DNA of 13,779 nt from an uncultured Chitinophagaceae bacterium (GTDB lineage Bacteria > Bacteroidota > Bacteroidia > Chitinophagales > Chitinophagaceae), in contig CALESY010000175.1 of the NCBI GenBank assembly GCA_937919945.1, forward strand, positions 1 to 13,779. Reading direction: 5' to 3'. Positions 5,867 through 13,779 of this stretch are shown piece by piece; positions within the stretch are counted from its first letter, which is position 1, and each line of letters starts with the position of its first letter. The translations under genes were made by a program, and so were the position numbers. The notes beneath the pieces are model-generated. The model was not told the origin of the DNA. It made no database searches and was given only the letters and a program-made list of their open reading frames with translations.

Positions 5867-8548
5867 ATGCTAAAGAGAATCATTTTATGTAGCGGCTTCA
5901 TGTTGGCCACAATGGGTGGTGCAGACGCACAGACCCGCATCAAACTGGAAGAACTGGTTAAAGAACATGATTTGAAAAAAACGGAAAGCAATGCTTCCTC
6001 ACATACAAATCTGAAAGAATCTGCCGAAAAGGGCGATTATCATTTTCAGCGATGGTTGTGGAGAGCCCGCCAACATACAGACCAGCAAGGCTACCTTGTG
6101 CCAGAAAAGGAAGCATATAGAGAGTGGAAGCGATATGATGTAGCGACAAGTAAGGCCAGAGCAAAAGCTACAGCAGCAGACCAATCTGATTGGAAGGCAA
6201 TCGGGCCATATTCAGGCGATGGGATATTTGTAGGATTCTCGAAAGTTGGTGTTGGGCGTATTAACACTATGGCATTTCATCCTACCGATACGTCTACCTA
6301 TATAGTAGGTAGTGCAGGTGGTGGAGCATGGATTACAAAAAATTTTGGAAGTACTTGGGAAATACTTACAGAAAATGTGATGAGCGCAGCTGTGTCTGAC
6401 ATTGATTACAACCCGAAAAACCCTAATACAATATACATCTGCACTGGAGATAGAGAATATGAGCCATATGTTTGGTTAGCATATAATAGTGTAGGATTGA
6501 TAAAGTCTCATGACGCTGGTAAAACATGGGATACTACTAATATTTCAATGGCAGTTGGTGATATGGGAAGAACAAATTCATTGCTTATAAACCCCATTGA
6601 TACCAACTCGATGATATTATCAGTAGGAAACGGAATTATTAAAACCTTTGATGCCGGTAAAACTTGGCAGAACGTAACCCCTAATTTTGGTCCAAACTAT
6701 GAATTGACGGACTTTTACGAGCTTGTGTACCACCCGACTGATACGAATATCATATTCACCGCATGCACAATTCTTGAAAAACCAACTAACAATAGATATG
6801 TAGTATTGTTTCGTTCAGGAAACGGCGGGGTAACATGGTTGAATAAGGGGGTGATAAGCCTTTTCGCAGAAGAGGACCCTGGAAGAGCTGCTTTTGCTGT
6901 TACAAAGTCTGATCCTAACCTCGTCAAAATTATTGTATCTGATAACTATGGTGGGTTAGAGGGTATTTATAGCTCAAACAATGCAGGTGTATCTTTTACA
7001 AAAATTGCAGGACACAATAATTTCACAAATAATATTTTACATGATAATACAGATGGAATAGGTATGGGTGGACAAGGGACTTATGATTTATGCATTGCTA
7101 TTGACCCAAGAGATGTAAAGCACATAGTGGTTGGTGGTGTAAATTCATGGGAGTCGGTAGATAGCGGTCGTACTTGGAGGCTTATGACACAATGGGCACA
7201 ATTTAAAAATGCCGTTCCATTGGTACATGCAGACCACCATTATATGGGGTATCATCCCATGGTTGATTCTATACTTTTTGATTGTAATGATGGGGGAATA
7301 TACGCATTTCAACCATTCATAAGTACTCTTCCTACTTGGGTAAACCTTACAGCTGGAATGAATATTACACAATACTACAGAAATGCCGTGTCGGGCAATA
7401 CTTCTATTGTATTGGGCGGAGCGCAGGATAATGGATCATCTTTGCTTGAGAGAACTTCAAATGTAAATTATTCTATTAATAATGGTGATGGCATGGAGTG
7501 CCAGATAGACCCTGTCGATCCTGATATTATTTATGCATCTTCTCAAAATGGCAATATTGTTAAATGGGATTTAAAAAAACCTATTAGTGTAGGTAATTAT
7601 AATCAAATTAGTGCTAAAAACCCTACGGCTGGAAAGGGCGCATGGACTACACCTTTTTTAATAGACCCTACAAACCATAACAGGCTATATGCGGGCTATA
7701 AAGCAATATATACCAGCCCCGACCAAGGAGAAACATGGACTGCTGTATCATCTACTTTCAGTCAACTGATTAATAGACTTAGTATGAGCAAGGCATCGGC
7801 AAGTACTATTTATGCCACGGAAGTATCAGGCAAAAATATTCATTATACACATGATACAGGGGGCGTATGGTCAACAATCTCGCACCCGTACAATGAAACA
7901 ATGATATCTGATATATTGGTTGATCACAAGAATAGCAAGCAGTTTTGGATAACATTTCCCGGCTATGGTACGAATAAAACCAAAGTAGCTATGTATAAAG
8001 ACGGTGCGTGGACAACTATGAATGAAAACCTACCCGACTTGCCTGTGTATTGCATAGCGCAAGATACAAGCAATGGTACACTATATATCGGCACCTATAC
8101 GGGCGTTTACTATCGCACTACAGATATGACACAATGGGAAATGTATAGTACCAAACACCCGCTGGTAAATGTGTTCGATATAGGCATTAACTATAAAACC
8201 AGCGAACTGGTATCTGCAACATGGGGCAGGGGTATGTGGGCATCTCCCAAATATGAAAAAGCACTTGGCATACCAAAAGGCATACCTTATGCAATGAATA
8301 CTATGAGCGTATTCCCTAACCCCAGCAACGGCCAGTTTACTATTTTAGACAAAGCAGGTTATTTTGGTAATCAAAAAATTCAGACCAGGTTGATAGATGT
8401 AACAGGAAGAACTGTGTGGCAGCAAACTGCTCAATTTAATGCCTATATACTGAAAGTACAGGTTGATAAGGTTTCGCCGGGTGCTTACATCATAGAGGTA
8501 GCTGGCGAAAATGGGAAAGTGGCAAAAGAAAGATTAGTAATCAGGTAA
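5867..8548 (+). CDS. Large secreted Asp-box (BNR/sortilin-like) beta-propeller protein with T9SS sorting domain
   Basis: A protein of 893 residues. The signal peptide is about 1-22 (ends GADAQ). A basic and acidic, probably helical stretch (25-105) leads to the propeller, which starts near DWKAIGPYSGDG. At least eight Asp-box motifs of the S-x-D-x-G-x-T-W kind are visible, including KNFGSTW (158-164), SHDAGKTW, TFDAGKTW, SGNGGVTW, SVDSGRTW, SPDQGETW and THDTGGVW. Many are preceded by blade strands such as HPTDTSTYIVGSAGGG and NPKNPNTIYICTGD. This suggests one or two propellers of the BNR/VPS10 type. Residues 813-893, starting MSVFPNPSNGQF and ending in RLVIR, are a T9SS sorting domain, so the protein is secreted or attached to the cell surface. 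Asp-box propellers occur in sialidases and other glycosidases and in binding proteins; I see no catalytic signature, so no enzyme activity is assigned. It carries the same upstream element as the protease operon. Confidence 0.85.
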   Translation: MLKRIILCSGFMLATMGGADAQTRIKLEELVKEHDLKKTESNASSHTNLKESAEKGDYHFQRWLWRARQHTDQQGYLVPEKEAYREWKRYDVATSKARAKATAADQSDWKAIGPYSGDGIFVGFSKVGVGRINTMAFHPTDTSTYIVGSAGGGAWITKNFGSTWEILTENVMSAAVSDIDYNPKNPNTIYICTGDREYEPYVWLAYNSVGLIKSHDAGKTWDTTNISMAVGDMGRTNSLLINPIDTNSMILSVGNGIIKTFDAGKTWQNVTPNFGPNYELTDFYELVYHPTDTNIIFTACTILEKPTNNRYVVLFRSGNGGVTWLNKGVISLFAEEDPGRAAFAVTKSDPNLVKIIVSDNYGGLEGIYSSNNAGVSFTKIAGHNNFTNNILHDNTDGIGMGGQGTYDLCIAIDPRDVKHIVVGGVNSWESVDSGRTWRLMTQWAQFKNAVPLVHADHHYMGYHPMVDSILFDCNDGGIYAFQPFISTLPTWVNLTAGMNITQYYRNAVSGNTSIVLGGAQDNGSSLLERTSNVNYSINNGDGMECQIDPVDPDIIYASSQNGNIVKWDLKKPISVGNYNQISAKNPTAGKGAWTTPFLIDPTNHNRLYAGYKAIYTSPDQGETWTAVSSTFSQLINRLSMSKASASTIYATEVSGKNIHYTHDTGGVWSTISHPYNETMISDILVDHKNSKQFWITFPGYGTNKTKVAMYKDGAWTTMNENLPDLPVYCIAQDTSNGTLYIGTYTGVYYRTTDMTQWEMYSTKHPLVNVFDIGINYKTSELVSATWGRGMWASPKYEKALGIPKGIPYAMNTMSVFPNPSNGQFTILDKAGYFGNQKIQTRLIDVTGRTVWQQTAQFNAYILKVQVDKVSPGAYIIEVAGENGKVAKERLVIR

Positions 8549-8598
8549 TATGCATGGACCTACGTTTCATCCGATAAAAAATGAATGATTGATATATT

Positions 8599-8635
8599 AC
8601 CCATTCCCTAAAGATATTATCTTTAGGGAATGGGT
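8599..8635 (+). promoter_or_regulatory. Perfect inverted repeat covering the start codon of the LytTR gene
   Basis: ACCCATTCCCTAAAGAT (8599-8615) and ATCTTTAGGGAATGGGT (8619-8635) are exact complements. The middle ATT allows one more A-T pair, giving 18 bp around a single base. The ATG of the downstream gene (8630-8632) is inside the right arm, so in mRNA the start would be buried in a very stable stem. No T-run follows, which argues against a normal terminator for the gene ending at 8548. Candidate roles are translational control, an operator, or a processing site. Confidence 0.65.
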
Positions 8636-9391
8636 ATCCCTAACCAACTAAAAGCTGTAATAATAGATGATGACGAGTTTTCTTGTTTCCACCTGCAAGA
8701 TGCTATCAGTCATAAAGTGAGCGATGTTGAGGTGATAGCAACATTCAACAGTGCGGAAGATGCTATAAGCAAACTGTCGTCTCTGAAACCTGATGTTGTA
8801 TTTCTGGATGTAGAAATGCCGGGAGGAATGAGTGGATTTGATATGCTGAAAAAAATACCGCATATCAATTTTGAAATCATTTTCACCACATCACACGAGC
8901 ATTATGCCATCAGAGCTATACGTTTTTCAGCAATAGATTACTTGTTAAAACCGGTAAATATTACTGATTTGCAGGAAGCTGTAAGCAGGGTGTATGAAAA
9001 ACGCAGCAATAATACAGACCTGTCTCTGTGGCAAATGGAGGTGGTAACACAGGCCAAAACAAAAATTGAAAATCTGGCAATTCCTACTATGGAAGGCCTG
9101 ATATTTATTGGCCTGCACGATATTATATATTGCGAGGGAGATGACAGGTATACTAAAATATACCAGTTAGGAAATAAGATGACTATGTCATCGAGAACAC
9201 TGGGAAGTTTTGAAGAGTTGCTTTTGCCACATGGTTTTTTCAGGATACATAAGTCGCACCTGATAAACCTAAATCATTTGAAGAAATATTTACGCGGCGA
9301 AGGCGGGCAGGTGATAATGGCAGATGGTACAGCACTGGATGTGTCAAGAAGAAAAAAAGATGAATTGCTAAAACTAGTCTCACAGTTCTGA
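8630..9391 (+). CDS. LytTR-family response regulator (REC-LytTR)
   Basis: A protein of 253 residues in two domains. The receiver domain (about 7-125) has the acidic cluster D13-D15, the phosphoacceptor Asp60 in VVFLDVEMPGG, the conserved Thr/Ser at 86-88 and Lys107 in YLLKPVN. The C-terminal LytTR DNA-binding domain (about 145-250) shows IIYCEGDDRYTKIY, FFRIHKSHLINLNHL and ALDVSRRKKDEL. It acts in the cytoplasm as a phosphorylation-dependent transcription factor that binds pairs of direct repeats. The ATG at 8630 is forced: no in-frame ATG, GTG or TTG lies between it and the first receiver strand. It is 34 bases upstream of the hybrid kinase gene and probably in the same operon. Its likely targets in this window are the CCGTT repeat pairs at 2871 and 5765 (inference). 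Its own start lies in a strong hairpin. Confidence 0.92.
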   Translation: MGIPNQLKAVIIDDDEFSCFHLQDAISHKVSDVEVIATFNSAEDAISKLSSLKPDVVFLDVEMPGGMSGFDMLKKIPHINFEIIFTTSHEHYAIRAIRFSAIDYLLKPVNITDLQEAVSRVYEKRSNNTDLSLWQMEVVTQAKTKIENLAIPTMEGLIFIGLHDIIYCEGDDRYTKIYQLGNKMTMSSRTLGSFEELLLPHGFFRIHKSHLINLNHLKKYLRGEGGQVIMADGTALDVSRRKKDELLKLVSQF

Positions 9392-9425
9392 TATTTTCAA
9401 ATGATTTAACGCTTAATCATGCAGT

Positions 9426-12400
9426 ATGAAAAGAGTGCTACTGATATGCCTCGTGCTTTTTGCATCCGCTGCATTTGCTCAGAATAATATTGAAAATGAT
9501 TTTGGCCAACCTGTTGTATTTAGGCACTTAAACATCTCTCACGGGCTGGCAGGCAACACGGTTAGTGCTATACTGCAAGACCGTATGGGCTTTATGTGGT
9601 TTGGTACAGATAATGGGCTGAACCGTTATGATGGCAAAAACTTCGAATTATTTGTTCATAATCCTAAAGATACTAATAGCCTCAGTGGGAATTATGTTAC
9701 TGCATTGTTTGAAGACAGGTTAGGGAGAATATGGATAGGCACACATAGTAACGGTATCTCCATTTACAATCCGCTTACACAACAATTTAAGCGTTACGAA
9801 CACAAAGCAAATAAGCCGGGAAGTATTAATACAGGCTATGTATCGCAGATATACGAAGATAGTAAGGGTAGGTTTTGGATATGTTTGTATGGAGGGGGGT
9901 TGGAGTTGTTTGACGAAATGACAGAAACATTCATTCATCATATATGGAAAGAAAACGACCCATATTGCATTGCCGGCATTAAATGCAAGTCTATTTACGA
10001 AATATCTCCTGATAAATACATAGTAGGCACTTTTGAGGCGGGAGGAAATCTGCACAAAGATTTACGAAACTCCGGAAACATCAACTATTATGATTTAAGA
10101 ACGAATAGATTCTATGCATTGCCTATAGAAAGCGCACTCATTAACAAGCGTTATATGGGTAGTGTCAGGCATTTACACAGATTAGTACATACTATTTTCC
10201 CCGATAGCTCAGGTAATTTATGGTTCGGAACATACGCTGGCACATTGCGATACAATATTGCTGCAAAATCATTTATCGCATTCAGGTTTCAAGACGATGA
10301 TCCGCAAAGCTTATCGAATGACATTGTTCGTTCTATTTGCCAGCTAGATGGCAAATTGTACTTTGCAACAGAAGGTGGAGGATTGAGCGTTCTAGATACC
10401 ACAACCTGGAGGTTTACCAATTACAAGAACAATCCCCAAAACCCCAACAGCCTGTCTGATGATTTTGTTAGGTATCTGTATAAGGATAAAAGCAATAGGA
10501 TATGGATTGGTACTATAGGTGGAGGCATAAACATCATAGACCCTCAGAAGCAAGATTTTATAGTATACCCTTATAGTTTTCTTAAAATACGGCCTAATGC
10601 AAGGGTTGAAGATGTGACAATACATGCATTATGTGCCGCAGGAGAAGGTAAGGTATTGCTTGGCGGCAGTGACGGGCTCACGGTATTAGATACACGTACC
10701 AACAAAGTGAAATTTTTGCAGAAGTTCAGAATGTATAATGGCCAAAAAGAGGCATCAAAAGTACAGGCAATATATCCGTCTGTACTAGGTCATTATTGGG
10801 TAGCTTATATAAATGACTTGTGGAGGTATTATCCAAGCACCGAAGAGCTAAAGGAATATAAATATCATAAGTACGTAAGCAGGCTGCCTCTTAATATTCA
10901 ATCTCTCACAGAGCGAAATGATACAAGCTTGGTAGCCAATCTTTTTGGCAATTTCAATTATGTATTATATATCAATAAGCTAAAGACGGACACTATAATG
11001 AACGGGATCGAACGTCCCATCGTTAAAGATAGAAATGGAGACTTATGGGCTGCCTTATCTTTAAAGCCCGGTGATGTCGTAATGAAAATTGACAGGGGTA
11101 ATAAGGTGACAAAGCTTGATTGGAGAAATGCCGGTAAACAATATCAAGAAGAGATTATAGAAGCTATGTATATAGATTCTAAAAATAAATTGTGGGTAGC
11201 CAGTAATAAGCGACTTGATGTGTATGATATTGATAACAAAAAAAGTTATAGTTATAAAGATATCAGTCACTTGCCGGATAGCAACATCCATGGTATGACA
11301 GAAGATGGCGATGGCAATATGTGGTTTATAACAAACGATGCTCTCATAAGAATGACCCCTGATAAGGATGTGACAACGTACGAGCCTTATAAAGATATGC
11401 CTGTACATAAACCTGAATACAGAATGTTGTATGATAGTTATGATGATGCTATATATTTTACTGCTAATGAAGGGTTGGTGAAATTTTATCCCAAGAAACT
11501 TATAGATAAAAACACAGTGCCTCCTATATATGTTACTGGATTTAAGATGTTTAACAAGCCTGCGTTAACTGATTCGTCGGCATTGGTAAAACGGTTATAT
11601 CATTTTGCACACAACCAAAACTTTATTACCATCAATTACAACGTACTGAATTATGCAGAGAATGTATTGTACAATTATGCCTACAAACTTGAAGGGCTTA
11701 ACGAAGATTGGGTAAGTGTTGGAGATAGGCGAGAAGCTAACTTTACGAATCTGAACCCCGGCACTTATATTTTCAGGGTGCGGGCAAGTACACGAGATGG
11801 CAAATACACAAGCGAGAGCAATTCAATAGTAATAGTAATAGCTACACCTTGGTGGCAGACGTGGTGGTTTTACTCACTGTGTTTTCTAACAGTGGTTTTG
11901 GCTATATACTCTTACAACCGATATAGAACAAAGAACTTCCTGAAGCGTACAAAAATATTAGAAAGCCAAGTAGCAGAAAGAACAAGCCAATATAAAGAGC
12001 AAAAAGATAAAGCAGAAACCAGCGAACGTCTCAGGCAACAGTTTCTTGCCAATATGAGTCATGAGATACGAACACCCATGAATGCTGTCAATAGTTTTGT
12101 ACACCTGTTGTTGGAAAAAGAACCTAAACCAGAACAACTTCAATACCTGACAGCAATTTCAAAATCTTCAGACTTGCTATTACATATTATTAATGATGTA
12201 CTTGACATTTCTAAAATGGATGCAGGTAAATTGCAGCTCGAAACAATTCCATTTTCCATAAGGCAGGTTGTAAATAGTGTAGCAGAGACACTTTCTGTGC
12301 TTGCTGCTGAAAAAAAGCTAGAACTCAAAGTTGCCGTTAGCCCTAATGTGCCCGATATAATTGCAGGTGACCCTTATCGGTTGAGCCAGGTGTTATTGAA

Positions 12401-13544
12401 TCTATGCGGCAATTCTATAAAATTTACAGAAAAAGGTAACGTGTCAATACGCGTTGACTTGACAAAATCTGAAGAAGAGTGCATTAAAATCAGCATTACA
12501 GATACAGGTATTGGCATATCTCCTGATAAACTTCAATTACTGTTTAAAGATTTTGCACAAGTAAATATATCTGATACCAGAACGCATGGCGGCACAGGGC
12601 TCGGACTTTCAATATCAAAAGGGCTTGTGTCGTTGATGGGTGGTGTAATAACTGCAGATAGTATTCCAGGTGTTGGTTCTGTATTTTCATTTACTATACC
12701 AATAAAATTGCCGACAAAAGATGATATAAATGTTTTTGAAAAAAATAAACATCAAGTAGATGGTAGTGTATTGAATGGGCTTCGGTGTTTGGTTGTTGAT
12801 GATAATGAATATAATAGATTGGCTGTAATTGAAACATTGAATCTAAAGGCCTACGTGATGATTGATATCGCAGAAAACGGCCAACAGGCGTTAAATTTAT
12901 TGCGCGAGAATAATTATGATATTATATTAATGGATGCACAAATGCCTGTTATGAGCGGCATTGAGGCAACAAGATATATCAGGGCACATTTGCCGGCACC
13001 TCAAAAATCAGTACCCATTATTGCAATGACTGCAAGCGTACAGCAAACGTATATACAAGAGTGTATAAATGCAGGTATGAATGTGTGCGTTACGAAACCG
13101 TTTAATGCCCGAACACTCATTTTTGAGATAGCAAAACTGACTGGTAGGTTAGATGGAAAACAATCTCTTGAGAATACAGTACAAATAGGCAGTAAAAGTA
13201 ATGAGGAACAAAAAAAGATTATTAACCTATACGACTTAAGAGCATTTTGCGAGGATGACGAAAAAAGGATGCAACAGTATATAAGCCTGTATGTAAAAGG
13301 TGTACCTGCTTTTTGTAATGAAGTTGAGGAGGCACTATCAAATAATAATTATGAGAAGATTTCGAAGTTAATACACAGTAACAAACCTAAATGGGCAATG
13401 ATGGGTATGAAAAAAGTACTTGCCATAGCTGAAGAATTGGAAGAGAGTGAAAATAGTATAACGCAAGAACATCGTAGCGATGTAATACAAATGCTGGAAG
13501 ATGTCAAACAGTCTTTAAATGAACTTATGGAATATAACACGTAG
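9426..13544 (+). CDS. Hybrid two-component sensor kinase: propeller sensor, HisKA, HATPase, REC, Hpt
   Basis: A protein of 1372 residues. The signal peptide (1-18, ends AFA) is followed by a periplasmic sensor of regulator-propeller repeats with D-x-x-G-x-x-W-x-G-T, such as DRMGFMWFGTDNGLNRY, DRLGRIWIGT, DSSGNLWFGTYAG and KSNRIWIGTIGGG. A Y_Y_Y domain at about 700-800 (NPGTYIFRVRAS) leads to a single membrane span at about 811-833. In the cytoplasm come a coiled coil, HisKA with His879 in MSHEIRTPMN, the ATPase domain (Asn996 in NLCGNSIKF, then DTGIGI and GGTGLGLSI), a receiver with Asp1170 in ILMDAQMPVMSG and Lys in CVTKPFN, and a C-terminal Hpt-like domain with His1317 in IHSNKPKW. The classical Bacteroidota hybrid regulator ends in an AraC-type HTH; none is present here, so output must pass to a separate protein, most likely the LytTR regulator encoded 34 bases upstream. 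The ligand is unknown. The gene is closed by the terminator at 13642. Confidence 0.93.
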   Translation: MKRVLLICLVLFASAAFAQNNIENDFGQPVVFRHLNISHGLAGNTVSAILQDRMGFMWFGTDNGLNRYDGKNFELFVHNPKDTNSLSGNYVTALFEDRLGRIWIGTHSNGISIYNPLTQQFKRYEHKANKPGSINTGYVSQIYEDSKGRFWICLYGGGLELFDEMTETFIHHIWKENDPYCIAGIKCKSIYEISPDKYIVGTFEAGGNLHKDLRNSGNINYYDLRTNRFYALPIESALINKRYMGSVRHLHRLVHTIFPDSSGNLWFGTYAGTLRYNIAAKSFIAFRFQDDDPQSLSNDIVRSICQLDGKLYFATEGGGLSVLDTTTWRFTNYKNNPQNPNSLSDDFVRYLYKDKSNRIWIGTIGGGINIIDPQKQDFIVYPYSFLKIRPNARVEDVTIHALCAAGEGKVLLGGSDGLTVLDTRTNKVKFLQKFRMYNGQKEASKVQAIYPSVLGHYWVAYINDLWRYYPSTEELKEYKYHKYVSRLPLNIQSLTERNDTSLVANLFGNFNYVLYINKLKTDTIMNGIERPIVKDRNGDLWAALSLKPGDVVMKIDRGNKVTKLDWRNAGKQYQEEIIEAMYIDSKNKLWVASNKRLDVYDIDNKKSYSYKDISHLPDSNIHGMTEDGDGNMWFITNDALIRMTPDKDVTTYEPYKDMPVHKPEYRMLYDSYDDAIYFTANEGLVKFYPKKLIDKNTVPPIYVTGFKMFNKPALTDSSALVKRLYHFAHNQNFITINYNVLNYAENVLYNYAYKLEGLNEDWVSVGDRREANFTNLNPGTYIFRVRASTRDGKYTSESNSIVIVIATPWWQTWWFYSLCFLTVVLAIYSYNRYRTKNFLKRTKILESQVAERTSQYKEQKDKAETSERLRQQFLANMSHEIRTPMNAVNSFVHLLLEKEPKPEQLQYLTAISKSSDLLLHIINDVLDISKMDAGKLQLETIPFSIRQVVNSVAETLSVLAAEKKLELKVAVSPNVPDIIAGDPYRLSQVLLNLCGNSIKFTEKGNVSIRVDLTKSEEECIKISITDTGIGISPDKLQLLFKDFAQVNISDTRTHGGTGLGLSISKGLVSLMGGVITADSIPGVGSVFSFTIPIKLPTKDDINVFEKNKHQVDGSVLNGLRCLVVDDNEYNRLAVIETLNLKAYVMIDIAENGQQALNLLRENNYDIILMDAQMPVMSGIEATRYIRAHLPAPQKSVPIIAMTASVQQTYIQECINAGMNVCVTKPFNARTLIFEIAKLTGRLDGKQSLENTVQIGSKSNEEQKKIINLYDLRAFCEDDEKRMQQYISLYVKGVPAFCNEVEEALSNNNYEKISKLIHSNKPKWAMMGMKKVLAIAEELEESENSITQEHRSDVIQMLEDVKQSLNELMEYNT

Positions 13545-13641
13545 GCTAATAATTCTTATAAAACTGATATAATACTGAACTTTCGTTGTAATTATCTGAA
13601 AATCAACACTTTGTATTTTCATTCTGTAAATAGCTGTAAAC

Positions 13642-13671
13642 TACAAAAGCCCCTTCTCAGGGGCTTTTGTA
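13642..13671 (+). terminator. Rho-independent terminator after the kinase gene
   Basis: Perfect 12-bp stem TACAAAAGCCCC (13642-13653) / GGGGCTTTTGTA (13660-13671), extended by one T-A pair to leave loop TCTC. It lies 98 bases after the kinase stop. The T-run is inside the right arm and the matching A-run in the left arm, so it could work in both directions. It shares its core stem with the terminator at 5721. Confidence 0.8.
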
Positions 13672-13779
13672 CTGCTTGGCGGAGAGAGAGGGACAAGTTT
13701 CGAACAATTTGATCGTTGCCTTAAAGGCTATTTACGAGTTTTATTAGCGGTTCGAGTCCAAAGAGGTTCACCGCCTTTG
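13672..13779. other. Non-coding tail with tRNA-arm-like fragments
   Basis: No gene seen. TTGGCGGAGAGAGAGGGA (from 13677), followed a few bases later by TTCGAAC, resembles the 3' end and T-loop of a minus-strand tRNA with an encoded CCA. GGTTCGAGTCC further on resembles a plus-strand T-loop. In neither case do the flanking bases form a T-stem, and no anticodon arm was found. A short inverted repeat, GCCTT-A-AAGGC, lies between them. It may be a decayed tRNA, an attachment-site remnant, or chance; the region is cut by the window edge. Confidence 0.3.

Noticed and set aside
8561..8568. TACGTTTC as a -7 box for the LytTR gene
   Set aside because: It has one mismatch at the conserved G, and no TTG lies at the expected upstream distance.
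8599..8635. Reading the perfect inverted repeat as a simple intrinsic terminator for the Asp-box gene
   Set aside because: No T-run follows the stem, and the repeat reaches into the next coding sequence.
12780..13544. AraC-type HTH output domain at the kinase C-terminus
   Set aside because: After the receiver domain only an Hpt-like helical region with His1317 remains; no HTH signature is present.
13677..13779. A tRNA gene at the right end
   Set aside because: T-loop-like sequences are present, but the flanking bases do not pair as a T-stem, and no anticodon or D arm was found.

Overview
The window looks like a chromosomal segment from the phylum Bacteroidota, most like the Chitinophagaceae and relatives. 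The evidence is two proteins with C-terminal type IX secretion (T9SS) sorting domains, a DUF3667 membrane protein, a periplasmic-propeller hybrid sensor kinase, starts without Shine-Dalgarno sequences, and one clean Bacteroidota promoter of the TTG / TAnnTTTG type. The DNA is moderately AT-rich. No insertion sequence, integrase, CRISPR array or complete RNA gene was seen.

Layout. Positions 1-1459 (minus strand) hold the first ~486 codons of a secreted TolB-like propeller/amidohydrolase protein that runs off the left edge. A ~300-base gap follows. Then comes a minus-strand DUF3667 zinc-ribbon membrane protein (1763-2821), with its own promoter at 2840-2868. Reading divergently from it, a small secreted protein (2959-3396) and a subtilisin-family (S8) protease with a T9SS tail (3406-5679) form a tight pair closed by a terminator at 5721. 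Next is a large secreted Asp-box beta-propeller protein, also with a T9SS tail (5867-8548). It is followed by a LytTR response regulator (8630-9391) and a 1372-residue hybrid histidine kinase (9426-13544) with a terminator at 13642. The last ~100 bases are non-coding and contain tRNA-arm-like fragments that do not fold into a tRNA.

How the parts may work together. Three observations suggest one regulated secretion module. (1) The small protein upstream of the protease aligns without gaps to the protease's own prodomain, so it looks like a free-standing prodomain or inhibitor that lacks the export tail. (2) Almost the same ~40-bp element lies upstream of the protease operon and of the Asp-box gene, each time at exactly the same distance from an AAGTTTG -7-like box. 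It contains two CCGTT cores 20 bp apart, which resembles the direct-repeat sites bound by LytTR regulators. (3) A LytTR regulator and a kinase that ends in REC plus Hpt, with no DNA-binding domain of its own, are encoded next door. The inferred model is: extracellular or periplasmic signal, then kinase, internal REC, Hpt, LytTR regulator, and activation of the protease/prodomain operon and the Asp-box gene. A perfect 37-nt inverted repeat covering the start codon of the LytTR gene suggests an extra layer of control. The sequence identities and spacings are seen directly; the regulatory wiring and inhibitor role are inference.
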